A DNA stretch of 64,000 nucleotides from Pseudomonas sp. HR96 (GCF_034059295.1 NZ_CP139141.1:851001-915000); one strand, 5' to 3'. Positions 19,353 through 36,308 are shown, numbered from the stretch's first letter. A program made the numbers and translations. The notes: generated by a model not told the origin, from the letters alone.

Positions 19353-19380
19353 CTTGAACCGCAAAATTGCGGCCCCATAT
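19353..19380 (+). promoter_or_regulatory. sigma-32 heat-shock promoter of grpE-dnaK
   Basis: CTTGAA (19353-19358), a 14-nt spacer, and CCCCATAT (19373-19380) fit the heat-shock consensus closely. Transcription would start about 40-50 nt before the grpE ATG. Confidence 0.8.
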
Positions 19381-19428
19381 ACCCGGCACAAGCGCGAGTC
19401 GTGCTCGCCAACGATCGAGGAGAAAACC

Positions 19429-19992
19429 ATGGCTGACGAACAGAAGCTGGACGAACAGAACACCGAAGCCACCGCAGGCGAAGCCGGTGGTGAAGACCTT
19501 GGCGCCCGTGTGCAGTTGCTCGAAGAGCAATTGGCAGGCGCGCAGGATCAGGCATTGCGAGTGGCTGCCGACCTGCAGAACGTCCGTCGCCGTGCCGAGC
19601 AGGACGTCGAGAAGGCGCACAAATTCGCCCTCGAGAAATTTGCCGGCGACCTGCTGCCGATCGTCGACAGCCTGGAGCGCGGCCTGGAGCTGTCGAACCC
19701 GGACGACGTGAGCATCCGCCCGATGCGCGAAGGCATCGAGCTGACCTTGAAGATGTTCCACGACACCCTCAAGCGCTACAACCTCGAAGCCCTTGACCCA
19801 CACGGCGCGCCGTTCAACGCCGAGCACCACCAGGCGATGGCCATGCAGGAAAGCGCCGACGTCGAGCCCAACAGCGTGTTGAAAGTGTTCCAGAAGGGCT
19901 ACTCGCTCAATGGCCGCCTGTTGCGCCCGGCCATGGTCGTGGTCAGCAAGGCGCCGGCACCGTCCGCGCCGTCGATCGACGAAAAGGCCTGA
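19429..19992 (+). CDS. grpE: nucleotide exchange factor GrpE
   Basis: 187 residues starting [10 protein letters not shown]. It has an acidic N-terminus, a long coiled coil ([20 protein letters not shown] and [14 protein letters not shown]), then the beta domain ending in [20 protein letters not shown], the family signature. It releases ADP from DnaK. GAGGAG lies 6 nt before the start. It is the first gene of grpE-dnaK-dnaJ under a sigma-32 promoter. Confidence 0.97.
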   Translation: MADEQKLDEQNTEATAGEAGGEDLGARVQLLEEQLAGAQDQALRVAADLQNVRRRAEQDVEKAHKFALEKFAGDLLPIVDSLERGLELSNPDDVSIRPMREGIELTLKMFHDTLKRYNLEALDPHGAPFNAEHHQAMAMQESADVEPNSVLKVFQKGYSLNGRLLRPAMVVVSKAPAPSAPSIDEKA

Positions 19993-20134
19993 GCAAAATT
20001 CGCAGGGGCGGCCTTGAAATAAAACTCCAGGCCCCCATTTAGATGTCAAGCGTTTAAGTGCTACCGCGGTTTTAGTCAGCACAGCCGCGGCAACCAAATC
20101 AGATTTGCAAAAAACCAGTTTCGGGAGAGTTAAC

Positions 20135-22054
20135 ATGGGCAAGATTATCGGTATCGACCTGGGGACCACCAACTCGTGCGTCTCCATCCTCGAGAACGGC
20201 AGTGTCAAGGTGCTGGAAAACGCCGAAGGCGCGCGTACCACTCCATCGATCATTGCATACGCCAACGACGGTGAAATCCTCGTCGGCCAGTCGGCCAAGC
20301 GTCAGGCCGTGACCAACCCGCACAACACCCTGTACGCGGTAAAGCGCCTGATCGGCCGCCGCTTCGACGAACAAGTCGTACAGAAAGACATTCAGATGGT
20401 CCCTTACAAGATCGTCAAGGCCGACAACAACGACGCCTGGGTTGAAGTCAACAACCAGAAGATGTCGCCGCCACAGATCTCGGCCGAAATCCTCAAGAAG
20501 ATGAAGAAGACCGCCGAGGACTACCTGGGCGAAGCTGTGACCGAAGCGGTCATCACCGTCCCGGCCTACTTCAACGACAGCCAGCGCCAGGCCACCAAGG
20601 ACGCCGGTCGTATCGCTGGCCTGGACGTCAAGCGCATCATCAACGAGCCGACCGCAGCTGCGCTGGCTTACGGTATGGACAAGGCCAAGGGCGACCACAC
20701 TGTCATCGTTTATGACCTGGGTGGCGGTACCTTCGACGTTTCGGTGATCGAAATCGCCGAAGTCGATGGCGAGCACCAGTTCGAAGTGTTGGCCACCAAC
20801 GGCGATACCTTCCTCGGTGGTGAAGACTTCGACATCCGCCTGATCGACTACCTCGTCGAGGAGTTCAAGAAAGAAAGCGGCATGAACCTCAAGGGTGACC
20901 CGCTGGCCATGCAGCGCCTGAAGGAAGCTGCTGAGAAGGCCAAGATCGAGCTGTCCTCGAGCCTGCAGACCGACGTCAATCTGCCGTACATCACTGCAGA
21001 CGCCACTGGCCCGAAACACTTGAACGTGAAGATCTCGCGCGCCAAGCTGGAATCGCTGGTCGAAGACCTGGTCAAGCGCACCATCGAGCCTTGCCGCATC
21101 GCCCTGAAAGACTCGGGCATCGACATCGGCGCGATCAACGACGTGATCCTGGTCGGTGGTCAGACCCGCATGCCGCTGGTGCAGAAAGCTGTTACCGAAT
21201 TCTTCGGTAAAGAAGCGCGTAAAGACGTCAACCCCGACGAAGCCGTTGCCATGGGTGCTGCCATCCAGGGCGCCGTACTGGCCGGTGACGTGAAAGACGT
21301 ACTGCTGCTGGACGTCAGCCCGCTGACCCTGGGTATCGAGACCATGGGTGGCGTGATGACCAACCTGATCGAGAAGAACACCACGATTCCGACCAAGAAA
21401 TCGCAGACCTTCTCGACTGCCGACGACAACCAGAGCGCGGTGACCATCCACGTGCTGCAGGGCGAGCGCAAGCAGGCTTCGCAGAACAAGTCGCTGGGCA
21501 AGTTCGACCTGACGGGTATTCCGCCAGCAGGCCGCGGCGTGCCGCAGATCGAAGTGACCTTCGACATCGACGCCAACGGTATCCTCACCGTACAGGCGAA
21601 GGATAAGGCCACCGGCAAAGAGCAGAAGATCACCGTCCAGGCTAACTCGGGTCTGTCCGAGGAAGAAATTCAGCAGATGATTCGCGACGCTGAAAGCAAC
21701 GCCGACGAAGACCGCAAGTTCGAAGAACTGGCCGCTGCCCGCAACCAGGGTGATGCGCTGGTGCACTCGACTCGCAAGATGATCGTCGACGCTGGTGACA
21801 AGGTCACTGCCGAAGAGAAAACCGCGATCGAAGCGGCTGTGGTTGCCCTGGAAGCCGCTGTCAAAGGCGACGACAAGGCTGCCATCGACTCCAAGGTCGA
21901 AGAGCTGTCGCGTCTGTCGGCCCCGGTTGCGCAGAAGATGTATGCCGACCAGCCTCAGCCTGACGGCGCTGCCGGTGCCCAGCACACCGAAGAGCCGGCC
22001 AAGCATGACGACGTGGTCGACGCCGAGTTCGAAGAAGTCAAAGACCACAAGTAA
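20135..22054 (+). CDS. dnaK: chaperone DnaK (Hsp70)
   Basis: 639 residues. The ATPase domain has [15 protein letters not shown] (4-18), [17 protein letters not shown] (about 195) and [13 protein letters not shown] (about 335). The substrate domain starts after the DVSPLTLG linker region, and the helical lid ends in the conserved acidic EEVKDHK-type tail. It folds and protects proteins with DnaJ and GrpE. GGGAGA precedes the ATG at 20135; an in-frame start 30 nt earlier has no good site. The gap from grpE is 142 bp. Confidence 0.98.
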   Translation: MGKIIGIDLGTTNSCVSILENGSVKVLENAEGARTTPSIIAYANDGEILVGQSAKRQAVTNPHNTLYAVKRLIGRRFDEQVVQKDIQMVPYKIVKADNNDAWVEVNNQKMSPPQISAEILKKMKKTAEDYLGEAVTEAVITVPAYFNDSQRQATKDAGRIAGLDVKRIINEPTAAALAYGMDKAKGDHTVIVYDLGGGTFDVSVIEIAEVDGEHQFEVLATNGDTFLGGEDFDIRLIDYLVEEFKKESGMNLKGDPLAMQRLKEAAEKAKIELSSSLQTDVNLPYITADATGPKHLNVKISRAKLESLVEDLVKRTIEPCRIALKDSGIDIGAINDVILVGGQTRMPLVQKAVTEFFGKEARKDVNPDEAVAMGAAIQGAVLAGDVKDVLLLDVSPLTLGIETMGGVMTNLIEKNTTIPTKKSQTFSTADDNQSAVTIHVLQGERKQASQNKSLGKFDLTGIPPAGRGVPQIEVTFDIDANGILTVQAKDKATGKEQKITVQANSGLSEEEIQQMIRDAESNADEDRKFEELAAARNQGDALVHSTRKMIVDAGDKVTAEEKTAIEAAVVALEAAVKGDDKAAIDSKVEELSRLSAPVAQKMYADQPQPDGAAGAQHTEEPAKHDDVVDAEFEEVKDHK

Positions 22055-22113
22055 TCGCGCTTGTTGGTCGGCCAGCTAACCCCTGATGGGGCGCGGCTGG
22101 TAGGATGTCGCCG

Positions 22114-22189
22114 CGCGGGAGCCTAGCTCCCGCGTTGGCGTATCTGGAACCCACGAATTTTTTGTTACAACAGGCCTCCGTGGCCTGTT
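22114..22189. other. two hairpins in the dnaK-dnaJ gap
   Basis: CGCGGGAGC-CTA-GCTCCCGCG (22114-22134) and AACAGGCC-TCCGT-GGCCTGTT (22169-22189). Neither has a following T-run. They lie in the 191-bp gap and could attenuate read-through or stabilise the dnaK message, giving less DnaJ than DnaK. Confidence 0.55.
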
Positions 22190-22245
22190 GGTAGTACGGC
22201 CTCTGGCGCCCAGGCGTACTGGCTCCCTGAAGAGTACGAAGACAT

Positions 22246-23379
22246 ATGGCAAAGCGTGACTATTACGAGGTGTTGGGGGTGGAGCGTGGCTCCAGTGAAG
22301 GCGATCTGAAGAAGGCTTATCGCCGCCTCGCAATGAAATATCACCCGGACCGCAACCCGGACGACAAGGCCTCGGAAGAGAAATTCAAGGAGGCCAACGA
22401 GGCCTACGAGGTTCTTTCCGACGCCAGCAAGCGGGCGTCCTATGACCAGTACGGCCATGCCGGCGTCGACCCGAGCATGGGTGGCGGCGGTGGTTTCGGC
22501 GGTGCCGGTGGCGCCAACTTCTCCGATATCTTCGGCGACGTGTTCAGCGATTTCTTCGGTGGCGGCCAGGGCCGTGGCGGCCGCGGCGGAGCACAGCGCG
22601 GCAGCGACCTGCGCTACACCCTGGAGCTGAGCCTGGAAGAAGCCGTGCGCGGCACCACCGTCAGCATTCGCGTGCCGACGCTGGTCAATTGCAAACCGTG
22701 CGATGGCAGCGGCGCAAAGAAAGGCTCCGCGCCCGTGACGTGCCCGACCTGCGGCGGCATCGGCCAGGTGCGCATGCAGCAGGGCTTTTTCTCCGTGCAG
22801 CAGACCTGCCCGCGCTGCCATGGCCAGGGCAAGATCATCTCCGACCCGTGCGACTCGTGCCATGGCGAAGGTCGTGTCGAAGAGTTCAAGACGCTGTCGG
22901 TCAAGGTGCCTGCGGGCGTCGACACCGGCGATCGCATTCGCCTGTCGGGCGAAGGCGAGGCGGGCACCCAGGGTGGCCCGACCGGCGACCTGTACGTGGT
23001 GATCAACGTGCGCGACCACGACATCTTTCAGCGTGACGGCAAGCATCTGTACTGCGACGTGCCGATCAGCTTCACCGATGCGGCGCTGGGCGGTGAGCTC
23101 GACGTGCCGACCCTCGATGGCCGGGTCAAGCTGCGCATTCCGGAAGGCACTCAGACCGGCAAGCAGTTCCGCCTGCGCGGCAAGGGCGTGGCTCCGGTGC
23201 GCGGCGGTGGCGCCGGCGACCTGTTGTGCCGGGTGGCGGTGGAAACCCCGGTCAACCTGGGCAAGCGCCAGCGCGAATTGCTCGAAGAACTGCGCGCATC
23301 GCTGGAAGGCGACAGCTCGCACTCACCCAAGGCCACCGGCTGGTTCGATGGTGTGAAGCGCTTCTTTGGCGATTTGTAA
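22246..23379 (+). CDS. dnaJ: co-chaperone DnaJ (Hsp40)
   Basis: 377 residues. The J domain has [20 protein letters not shown] and KYHPDRNP with the HPD motif. A Gly/Phe-rich stretch ([15 protein letters not shown]) follows, then four zinc motifs ([32 protein letters not shown]) and the two C-terminal substrate-binding domains. It stimulates DnaK's ATPase and hands over clients. It is 12 bp before dapB. Confidence 0.97.
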   Translation: MAKRDYYEVLGVERGSSEGDLKKAYRRLAMKYHPDRNPDDKASEEKFKEANEAYEVLSDASKRASYDQYGHAGVDPSMGGGGGFGGAGGANFSDIFGDVFSDFFGGGQGRGGRGGAQRGSDLRYTLELSLEEAVRGTTVSIRVPTLVNCKPCDGSGAKKGSAPVTCPTCGGIGQVRMQQGFFSVQQTCPRCHGQGKIISDPCDSCHGEGRVEEFKTLSVKVPAGVDTGDRIRLSGEGEAGTQGGPTGDLYVVINVRDHDIFQRDGKHLYCDVPISFTDAALGGELDVPTLDGRVKLRIPEGTQTGKQFRLRGKGVAPVRGGGAGDLLCRVAVETPVNLGKRQRELLEELRASLEGDSSHSPKATGWFDGVKRFFGDL

Positions 23380-24195
<816 letters not shown>

Positions 24196-24242
24196 TCCAG
24201 ACCAGCCGTAACGCTGCGGTTGGACCTGCAGTTGAGGCTGCT

Positions 24243-24349
24243 GTTGTGGGAGGGGCGCAGCCCCGAGAGGCCGAAGGCCGGTTAGATTTTGTTCATGAAA
24301 AGATCAAGCCGGCCTTCGGCCTCTCGGGTGCTTTGCCCCCTCCTACAAC
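24243..24349. repeat. long imperfect inverted repeat (REP-like)
   Basis: Arm 24243-24281 (GTTGTGGGAGGGGCGCAGCC onward) and arm 24309-24349 (ending CCCCCTCCTACAAC) are near-complementary around a 27-nt centre. The GGAGGGGGC-type core recurs at 51305-51425. It lies after dapB and may stop transcription or decay, or be a dispersed repeat. Confidence 0.7.
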
Positions 24350-24475
24350 AGGCACTGCATCACAGTCCCACCAGCAATCTGTCGCATCCCCCCAATTTCT
24401 CGCCCCATTACCGGTAGACCAAAACAGGGTTTTTCTGTAAGCTACAGCTTTAGTGTGTCCACTAAAAGCGCGCAG

Positions 24476-24499
24476 ATGATCAAAGAAGAAGCGGGGTGA
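24476..24499 (+). CDS. possible 7-residue leader peptide of carAB
   Basis: ATG codes MIKEEAG and the TGA stop lies inside the left arm of the hairpin at 24490-24525. GCGCGCAG is a poor ribosome binding site. A ribosome on this frame would cover the hairpin, which is how attenuation leaders work; this is an inference. Confidence 0.35.
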   Translation: MIKEEAG

Positions 24500-24525
24500 C
24501 GGTCTATACGTCATTCCGCTTTTTT
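24490..24525 (+). terminator. terminator-like hairpin in the carA leader (attenuator candidate)
   Basis: AGCGGGGTGACG (24490-24501) pairs with CGTCATTCCGCT (24509-24520) over 12 bp including two G-T pairs, with a 7-nt loop and five T (six counting the base-paired T at 24520). A true terminator placed 45 nt before the carA start, with a short frame running into it, suggests control of carAB by premature termination. Confidence 0.6.
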
Positions 24526-24570
24526 ACAACCTGCGATCGCCCTTTCAGGTTTTTTCTACCGGAGGTCTTC

Positions 24571-25707
24571 TTGACTACGCCAGCCATACTCGCCCTTGCC
24601 GACGGCAGCATTTTCCGCGGTGAGGCCATCGGAGCCGACGGTCAAACCGTTGGTGAGGTGGTGTTCAACACTGCAATGACCGGCTATCAGGAAATCCTCA
24701 CCGATCCTTCCTACGCCCAACAGATCGTCACCCTGACCTACCCGCACATCGGCAACACCGGCACCACGCCGGAAGACGCCGAATCCGACTGCGTCTGGTC
24801 GGCGGGCCTGGTGATTCGCGATCTGCCGCTGGTCGCCAGTAACTGGCGTAACACAATGTCGCTGTCCGATTACCTGAAGGCCAACAACGTCGTCGCCATC
24901 GCCGGCATCGACACCCGTCGCCTGACCCGCATCCTGCGCGAGAAGGGCGCCCAGAATGGCTGCATCATGGCCGGCGAGAACATCTCCGAAGCCGCCGCCA
25001 TCGCCGCCGCCCAGGGCTTCCCTGGCCTCAAGGGCATGGACCTGGCCAAGGAAGTCAGCTGCAAGGAGACCTACCAGTGGCGCTCCAGTGTCTGGGACCT
25101 GAAAACCGACAGCCACGCCGACCTCGACGAAGCTGACCTGCCGCATCACGTGGTCGCCTTCGACTACGGCGTCAAGCTGAACATCCTGCGCATGCTGGTC
25201 GAGCGCGGTTGCCGCATCACCGTGGTGCCGGCGCAAACCTCGGCGGCCGACGTGCTGGCACTCAACCCCGATGGCGTGTTCCTGTCCAACGGCCCGGGCG
25301 ACCCCGAGCCGTGCGACTACGCTATCAAGGCCATTCAGGAAATCCTCGAGACCGAGATTCCGGTGTTCGGCATCTGCCTGGGTCACCAGCTGCTGGCCCT
25401 GGCTGCCGGCGCCAAGACCGTGAAAATGGGCCATGGTCATCACGGTGCCAACCACCCGGTACAAGACCTGGACACCGGTGTGGTGATGATCACCAGCCAG
25501 AACCACGGTTTTGCGGTGGACGAAGCGACCTTGCCGAGCAACGTGCGCGCCATCCACAAATCGCTGTTCGACGGCACCCTGCAGGGCATCGAGCTGACCG
25601 ACAAGGACGCCTTCAGCTTCCAGGGTCACCCGGAAGCCAGCCCAGGCCCGAACGACGTAGCGCCTTTGTTCGACCGGTTCATCGCTTCGATGGCCAAGCG
25701 CCGCTGA
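24571..25707 (+). CDS. carA: carbamoyl-phosphate synthase small subunit
   Basis: 378 residues from a TTG start ([20 protein letters not shown]), chosen because GGAGG lies 5 nt upstream and the family begins here; E. coli carA also uses TTG. The N-terminal domain ([20 protein letters not shown]) is followed by the glutaminase with [13 protein letters not shown] (catalytic Cys) and HPEASPGP. It delivers ammonia from glutamine to CarB for arginine and pyrimidine synthesis. Confidence 0.96.
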   Translation: MTTPAILALADGSIFRGEAIGADGQTVGEVVFNTAMTGYQEILTDPSYAQQIVTLTYPHIGNTGTTPEDAESDCVWSAGLVIRDLPLVASNWRNTMSLSDYLKANNVVAIAGIDTRRLTRILREKGAQNGCIMAGENISEAAAIAAAQGFPGLKGMDLAKEVSCKETYQWRSSVWDLKTDSHADLDEADLPHHVVAFDYGVKLNILRMLVERGCRITVVPAQTSAADVLALNPDGVFLSNGPGDPEPCDYAIKAIQEILETEIPVFGICLGHQLLALAAGAKTVKMGHGHHGANHPVQDLDTGVVMITSQNHGFAVDEATLPSNVRAIHKSLFDGTLQGIELTDKDAFSFQGHPEASPGPNDVAPLFDRFIASMAKRR

Positions 25708-25824
25708 TTGACGCTGCGACTGTAATGCGCGCTGGCCAGGCCCCGGATCTCCGGAGCGAGCCTGCCAGCGCCGCCTGTGAACGTTCAGCGGCTTGCCGAC
25801 TGACCTGCGGATTCGAGACAACTC

Positions 25825-29042
<3,218 letters not shown>

Positions 29043-29046
<4 letters not shown>

Positions 29047-29519
29047 TCAAGTACCCAATGACCGTCCAGGGCGCTCGCGCCCTGGAAGAAGAACACGCTC
29101 ACCTGACCAAGGTCGTGCGCCCCAAGCTGAGCCAGGACATCGGCACCGCGCGCGAGCTCGGCGACCTCAAGGAAAACGCCGAATACCATGCTGCCCGCGA
29201 GCAGCAGGGTATGGTCGAGGCGCGTATCCGTGACATCGAGGGCCGCATGCAGAATGCCGTGGTCATCGACGTGACCACGATCCCGCACACTGGCAAGGTG
29301 ATTTTCGGCACCACGGTGGAGATCGCCAACGTCGAGACCGACGAGCGCGTGAAGTATCAGATCGTCGGTGAGGATGAAGCCGACATCAAGCAGGGCAAGC
29401 TGTCGGTGGGTTCGCCCATCGCGCGTGCGCTGATCGCCAAGGAAGAGGGTGATGTGGTGGTGGTGAAGACGCCGAGCGGCGTGATCGAGTACGAGATCGT
29501 CGAGGTTGCGCACATCTGA
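29043..29519 (+). CDS. greA: transcription elongation factor GreA
   Basis: 158 residues. The N-terminal coiled coil ([20 protein letters not shown], then [20 protein letters not shown] with the acidic tip) enters the RNA polymerase channel to aid RNA cleavage. The C-terminal FKBP-like part ends in [20 protein letters not shown]. It is coupled to carB by a 4-nt overlap. Confidence 0.97.
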
Positions 29520-29532
29520 GGCAGCGCCTGAA

Positions 29533-29568
29533 CCTCTGTTGCACCGGGCGTGCCCGGTGCAACAGAGG
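29533..29568. terminator. very stable perfect hairpin between greA and yhbY
   Basis: CCTCTGTTGCACCGGGC and its exact complement are separated by GT: 17 complementary base pairs on paper. No T-run follows on either strand. It separates the convergent greA and yhbY genes and probably protects or ends both transcripts. Confidence 0.6.
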
Positions 29569-29579
29569 CGCTGTGCCGA

Positions 29580-29888
29580 TCAGTGAAACCGATGCACGTT
29601 CGACAGCTGCTTGTTGACCTGCGGATTCTTGCGGTAGATGAGCGCCATCTTGCCGATGACCTGGACCAGGTCGGCGCGGCCGGCCTTGCACAGCCCGGCA
29701 ATGGATTCCAGGCGCGATTCGCGGTCGAGGATATTGAGCTTGACCTTGATCAGCTCGTGATCGGCCAAGGCGCGTTCGAGCTCGGCCAGCACACCTTCGG
29801 TCAAACCATTGTCAGCCACAGTCAAGACTGGTTTCAGATGGTGGCCAATGGATTTGTACTGTTTCTTCTGCTCCTGAGTGAGCGGCAT
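29580..29888 (-). CDS. yhbY: YhbY family RNA-binding protein
   Basis: 102 residues, a single CRS1/YhbY domain (MPLTQEQKKQYKSIGHHLKP, then VLTVADNGLTEGVLAELERA and ELIKVKLNILDRESR). YhbY associates with the large ribosomal subunit precursor. It is divergent from rlmE, another 50S-assembly gene, with 98 bp between them. Confidence 0.93.
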   Translation of the reverse strand: MPLTQEQKKQYKSIGHHLKPVLTVADNGLTEGVLAELERALADHELIKVKLNILDRESRLESIAGLCKAGRADLVQVIGKMALIYRKNPQVNKQLSNVHRFH

Positions 29889-29986
29889 AATCTGACCCTT
29901 TGTCTGATCTGTAAAAAGCGGCGGCCAGTTTACCCGAGCGCCCGAGAGTCCGCCCAGTTAATCACGACCGTTATTCGAGGTGCCCT

Positions 29987-30640
29987 GTGGCCCGCTCCAA
30001 GACCAGCCTTAACTGGCTCAAAGAACACTTCAACGACCCCTACGTGAAAATGGCGCAGAAGGACGGCTACCGTTCGCGCGCCAGCTACAAGCTGCTGGAG
30101 ATCCAGGAGAAGGACAAGCTGATCCGTCCAGGCATGACCGTGATCGACCTGGGCGCCGCGCCTGGCGGCTGGTCGCAGGTCACCAGCCGACTGATCGGCG
30201 GGCAGGGCCGGCTGATCGCCTCGGACATCCTGGAAATGGACAGCATTCCCGACGTGACCTTCATCCAGGGCGACTTCACCGAAGCCTCGGTGCTGGCGCA
30301 AATCCTCGAAGCGGTAGGAAATACTTCCGTGGACCTTGTGATTTCCGACATGGCCCCCAATATGAGTGGATTGGCAGCAGTCGATATGCCCCGCGCCATG
30401 TTTTTGTGTGAGTTGGCGCTTGATTTGGCGGGAAGAGTCTTGAGCCCTGGCGGCGACTTCCTTATCAAAGTATTTCAGGGTGAAGGTTTCGACGTTTATC
30501 ACAAGACCGTTCGGCAGATGTTCGACAAGGTGCAGATGCGCAAACCCTCGTCATCGCGCGACCGTTCTCGTGAGCAGTACCTGCTGGCTCGCGGTTTCAA
30601 GGGCCTGCAGCTGCCAAGCGAGAACTCCCTAGGTGGGTGA
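29987..30640 (+). CDS. rlmE: 23S rRNA 2'-O-ribose methyltransferase RlmE (FtsJ/RrmJ)
   Basis: 217 residues from GTG. SAM site [19 protein letters not shown] (about 49-67) and the catalytic K-D-K-E set: [33 protein letters not shown] and the [11 protein letters not shown] segment. It methylates U2552 of 23S rRNA. The C-terminus runs about ten residues past the usual end ([13 protein letters not shown]). It is expected to be near ftsH, as here. Confidence 0.95.
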   Translation: MARSKTSLNWLKEHFNDPYVKMAQKDGYRSRASYKLLEIQEKDKLIRPGMTVIDLGAAPGGWSQVTSRLIGGQGRLIASDILEMDSIPDVTFIQGDFTEASVLAQILEAVGNTSVDLVISDMAPNMSGLAAVDMPRAMFLCELALDLAGRVLSPGGDFLIKVFQGEGFDVYHKTVRQMFDKVQMRKPSSSRDRSREQYLLARGFKGLQLPSENSLGG

Positions 30641-30820
30641 TAGCTTTTTTCAAATGGCTGAGCCTGCCGAACCTGTTCGATGATTTTGTAGTCTATCGTC
30701 ACAAAGAGTTACAGACGTCGACTGCAAGACCATGGGATATGGTGTACGTTAAGCCGGTGAAAAAATCATGCGAAGCACGCCTGCGTGGGTTGCGGGTAGC
30801 GGGCTTCAGAGGGTAGCGAA

Positions 30821-32740
<1,920 letters not shown>

Positions 32741-32761
32741 GCTCAACGTCTAAGGTTTCAA

Positions 32762-33613
32762 ATGTCCTCTGCGCTGTACCCAACCCGGTTGCCTTGCGGC
32801 AACCGGGTTCTTGATTTATCCCGCACCCATGTCATGGGTATCCTCAACATCACCCCCGATTCGTTTTCCGACGGCGGCCGTTTCAATCAGCGCGAACTGG
32901 GCTTGCAACATGCCCGGGCGATGGTCGAGGCGGGTGCCACGCTGATCGATGTCGGCGGCGAGTCCACGCGCCCCGGCGCGCCCCCAGTGGGCGTTCAGGA
33001 GGAGCTGGACCGGGTGCTGCCTGCCGTCGAGGCAATCAGCCGCGAGCTGGACGTGATCATCTCGGTGGACACCTCCACGCCTGAGGTGATCACCGAGTCG
33101 GCACGCCTGGGCGCCGGCCTGATCAACGACGTGCGTTCGCTGCGTCGTGACGGAGCCCTGGCAGCAGCTGCAGCCACCGGCCTGCCGGTGTGCCTCATGC
33201 ACATGCGCGGCGAGCCGGGCAACATGCAGCGCGATCCGCACTATGACGACCTGGTGGGGGAGGTCAGTGCCTTCCTGCGCGAGCGCATGCAGGCCTGCGA
33301 GGCCGTGGGCATCCCGGCCGAGCGCATCCTCCTCGACCCGGGCTTCGGTTTCGCCAAGACCCATGCGCACAACCTCAGCCTGTTCAAGCACATGGCCGAG
33401 CTGTTTGCCCTTGGGCGGCCGCTGCTGGTCGGGGTGTCGCGCAAGAGCATGGTCGGCCTGGCCCTCGGCAAGCCGGTGAACGAGCGCCTGTATGGCAGCC
33501 TCGGCCTCGCCGCCTTGGCGATGCACAAGGGCGCGCGTATCCTGCGGGTACATGACGTACCTGAAACAGTTGATCTGGTCAGAATGATCGAAGCGGTCGA
33601 ATCGGCCGAATAA
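32762..33613 (+). CDS. folP: dihydropteroate synthase
   Basis: 283 residues. [18 protein letters not shown] and [15 protein letters not shown] are the pterin-binding signatures; the barrel continues to [11 protein letters not shown]. It joins p-aminobenzoate to pterin pyrophosphate in folate synthesis and is the sulphonamide target. It lies 21 bp after ftsH and 17 bp before glmM, an order shared with E. coli. Confidence 0.97.
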   Translation: MSSALYPTRLPCGNRVLDLSRTHVMGILNITPDSFSDGGRFNQRELGLQHARAMVEAGATLIDVGGESTRPGAPPVGVQEELDRVLPAVEAISRELDVIISVDTSTPEVITESARLGAGLINDVRSLRRDGALAAAAATGLPVCLMHMRGEPGNMQRDPHYDDLVGEVSAFLRERMQACEAVGIPAERILLDPGFGFAKTHAHNLSLFKHMAELFALGRPLLVGVSRKSMVGLALGKPVNERLYGSLGLAALAMHKGARILRVHDVPETVDLVRMIEAVESAE

Positions 33614-33630
33614 GAATCACGGAGCATTGC

Positions 33631-34968
33631 ATGAGCAAGAAATACTTTGGCACCGACGGCATCCGCGGTCGCGTCGGGCAGTTCCCGATCACCCCGGATT
33701 TCATGCTCAAGCTGGGCTGGGCGGCGGGCATGGCCTTCCGCAAGCAAGGCAACTGTCGGGTGCTGGTTGGCAAGGACACGCGCATTTCCGGCTACATGTT
33801 CGAGTCGGCGCTGGAGGCGGGCCTCTCTGCCGCCGGTGCCGACGTGATGCTGCTGGGCCCGATGCCCACGCCCGGTATCGCCTACCTGACGCGCACCTTC
33901 CATGCCGAAGCGGGCATTGTCATCAGCGCCTCGCACAACCCCCATGACGACAACGGCATCAAGTTCTTCTCCGGCCAGGGCACCAAGCTGCCGGACGAGC
34001 TGGAGCTGATGATCGAAGAGCTGCTGGACACGCCGATGACCGTGGCCGAGTCGAGCAAGCTGGGCAAGGTGTCGCGGATCAACGATGCGTCCGGTCGTTA
34101 CATTGAATTCTGCAAGAGCAGCGTACCTACCAGCACCGATTTTGCCGGCCTGCACCTGGTGGTCGATTGCGCTCACGGCGCGGCCTACAAGATCGCCCCC
34201 AACGTGTTCCGCGAGCTGGGCGCCAAGGTCACCGTGCTGCACGCGCAGCCTAACGGCCTGAACATCAACGCCGACTGCGGCTCGACCCACATGGAGTCGC
34301 TGCAGGCCGCCGTATTGGCCGAACACGCAGACCTGGGCATCGCCTTCGATGGCGACGGCGACCGCGTGCTGATGGTCGATCACACCGGTGCGGTGGTCGA
34401 TGGCGACGAACTGCTGTTCATCATCGCCCGCGACCTCAAGGAACGTGGGCGCCTGAACGGCGGCGTGGTCGGTACCTTGATGAGCAACCTGGGCCTGGAG
34501 CTGGCCCTGGCCGAGCTGGACATTCCGTTCATTCGCGCCAACGTCGGCGACCGCTACGTGATCGCCGAGCTGCTCGAACGCGAGTGGGAGCTGGGCGGCG
34601 AGAACTCCGGCCACATCGTCTGCATGCGCCACACCACTACCGGTGATGCGGCCATTGCCGCGCTGCAGGTGCTGCTGGCGCTCAAGCGCCGTGACGAGAC
34701 CCTGGCCCAGGCGCGCATGGCTGTGCGCAAGTGCCCGCAGGTGCTGGTCAATGTGCGCTTTGCCGGCGGCGTCGACCCGGTCAGCCACCCGGCGGTGATG
34801 GACGCCTGCAGCCGCGTGACCGAGGCCATGGGTGGCCGTGGCCGCGTGCTGCTGCGCAAGTCCGGCACCGAGCCGCTGGTGCGGGTGATGGTCGAAGGCG
34901 AGGACGAAACCACCGTGCGCGGCTATGCCGACGAGCTGGCAAAACTGGTGAGTGAAGTTTGCGGCTGA
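33631..34968 (+). CDS. glmM: phosphoglucosamine mutase
   Basis: 445 residues. The phosphoserine loop [20 protein letters not shown], the metal site [13 protein letters not shown] and the substrate loop GGENSGHIV are all present. It turns glucosamine-6-phosphate into glucosamine-1-phosphate for peptidoglycan and [16 protein letters not shown] is the N-terminal signature. Confidence 0.97.
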   Translation: MSKKYFGTDGIRGRVGQFPITPDFMLKLGWAAGMAFRKQGNCRVLVGKDTRISGYMFESALEAGLSAAGADVMLLGPMPTPGIAYLTRTFHAEAGIVISASHNPHDDNGIKFFSGQGTKLPDELELMIEELLDTPMTVAESSKLGKVSRINDASGRYIEFCKSSVPTSTDFAGLHLVVDCAHGAAYKIAPNVFRELGAKVTVLHAQPNGLNINADCGSTHMESLQAAVLAEHADLGIAFDGDGDRVLMVDHTGAVVDGDELLFIIARDLKERGRLNGGVVGTLMSNLGLELALAELDIPFIRANVGDRYVIAELLEREWELGGENSGHIVCMRHTTTGDAAIAALQVLLALKRRDETLAQARMAVRKCPQVLVNVRFAGGVDPVSHPAVMDACSRVTEAMGGRGRVLLRKSGTEPLVRVMVEGEDETTVRGYADELAKLVSEVCG

Positions 34969-35034
34969 ATTCGGCTTGCAACCCATGAATCCGTTGGGTA
35001 ACATCTGCGCCCACTTTGACCGACGAGGTACAGC

Positions 35035-35790
35035 ATGCGTCGCACTATGGTAGCTGGTAACTGGAAAATGCACGGTACCCGCGCCAGCGTCGCTGAGCTG
35101 ATCACGGGTCTGAGCGCCTTGACGGTGCCGAGTGGCGTGGATGTGGCGGTGTTTCCGTCGTTTCTGCACATCGGTCAGGCGATCGACGGCCTCAAGGGCC
35201 AGGCGATTGCCGTCGGCGCGCAGAACGTCGCGGTGCAGCCCGAACAGGGCGCACTGACCGGTGAAGTGGCTTCCAGCCAGTTGGCCGATGCCGGTTGCAC
35301 GCTGGTGCTGGTCGGTCACTCCGAGCGTCGCCAGTTGATCGGCGAATCGGACGAAGTGCTGATCCGCAAGTTCGCGGCGGCGCAGGCCCAGGGCTTGACC
35401 CCGGTGCTGTGCGTAGGGGAAACCCTGGAGCAGCGTCAGGCGGAGCAGACGCTGGAAGTGGTCGGGCGTCAGCTCGGCAGCGTCATCGAAGCACTGGGTA
35501 TCGAAGTTTTCGCCCGTGCGGTCATCGCTTATGAGCCTGTCTGGGCCATCGGCACCGGCCTCACGGCAACGCCACAGCAGGCTCAGGATGTGCACGCAGC
35601 CATCCGTGCCCAGCTGGCGGCAGAGAATGCCGAAGTCGCGCAAGGTGCGCGGCTTCTCTACGGCGGCAGCGTCAAGGCGGCCAATGCGGTCGAACTGTTC
35701 GGCATGCCGGATATCGATGGGGGGCTGATTGGTGGTGCCTCCCTGAATGCAGATGAGTTCGGCGCGATCATTCGTGCCGCGGGAAACTGA
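35035..35790 (+). CDS. tpiA: triosephosphate isomerase
   Basis: 251 residues. Substrate lysine in NWKMHGT, catalytic His in GHSERRQ, and [11 protein letters not shown] with the catalytic Glu are in place. It interconverts DHAP and glyceraldehyde-3-phosphate. ACGAGG precedes the ATG. It is 3 bp before secG. Confidence 0.97.
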   Translation: MRRTMVAGNWKMHGTRASVAELITGLSALTVPSGVDVAVFPSFLHIGQAIDGLKGQAIAVGAQNVAVQPEQGALTGEVASSQLADAGCTLVLVGHSERRQLIGESDEVLIRKFAAAQAQGLTPVLCVGETLEQRQAEQTLEVVGRQLGSVIEALGIEVFARAVIAYEPVWAIGTGLTATPQQAQDVHAAIRAQLAAENAEVAQGARLLYGGSVKAANAVELFGMPDIDGGLIGGASLNADEFGAIIRAAGN

Positions 35791-35793
35791 AAA

Positions 35794-36174
35794 ATGCTGG
35801 AAACAGTCGTAGTCGTTCTTCATCTGTTGGGTGCTCTGGGCGTTGTTGCCCTGGTATTGCTGCAACAGGGTAAAGGTGCGGACGCTGGCGCGTCATTCGG
35901 GGCAGGTGCATCAAATACTGTCTTCGGAAGCCAAGGTTCCTCTACCTTTCTGAGTAAGTTTACTGCTATACTTGCCGCCAGTTTCTTCATAACCAGCCTA
36001 GGCTTAGGTTACTTTGCTAAAGAGAAAGCTCACGCGCTGACTCAAGTAGGTCTCCCAAGCCCGGCAGCGATTGAAGCGCCAAAGCAAAAGCCGGCAGCAG
36101 ATGATGTTCCGGTGCTTCAAGAGCAAAAGACCGACGTGAAAAACACCGACGTCCCCGCTCAAGAGCAAAAGTAA
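35794..36174 (+). CDS. secG: preprotein translocase subunit SecG
   Basis: 126 residues. Helix one ([20 protein letters not shown]) and helix two ([23 protein letters not shown]) flank the conserved [20 protein letters not shown] loop. The 45-residue tail ([20 protein letters not shown]) is a low-complexity extension common in pseudomonads. It assists SecYE in protein export. Confidence 0.95.
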   Translation: MLETVVVVLHLLGALGVVALVLLQQGKGADAGASFGAGASNTVFGSQGSSTFLSKFTAILAASFFITSLGLGYFAKEKAHALTQVGLPSPAAIEAPKQKPAADDVPVLQEQKTDVKNTDVPAQEQK

Positions 36175-36210
36175 GACGCAGTAAAGTGGCAAGGTTTCAA
36201 CTGTAGTATT

Positions 36211-36296
36211 GCCGAGGTGGTGGAATTGGTAGACACGCAACCTTGAGGTGGTTGTGCCCATAGGGTGTAGGGGTTCGAGTCCCCTTCTCGGTACCA
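36211..36296 (+). tRNA. tRNA-Leu (anticodon GAG)
   Basis: 86 nt including CCA. Acceptor GCCGAGG pairs with TCTCGGT. The anticodon arm CAACC-TTGAGGT-GGTTG gives GAG. There is a long variable arm (class II) and T-arm AGGGGTTCGAGTCCCCT. Confidence 0.96.
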
Positions 36297-36308
36297 TTTA
36301 GTCAGGAG

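Noticed and set aside
29708..29940. Open reading frame between carA and carB or beside yhbY, as reported for some pseudomonads
   Set aside because: The carA-carB gap is 117 bp here with no coding frame, and the frames opposite yhbY are shadows.
33241..35865. 874-codon minus-strand frame across folP, glmM and tpiA
   Set aside because: Spans three unrelated real genes on the other strand and shows only shadow composition.
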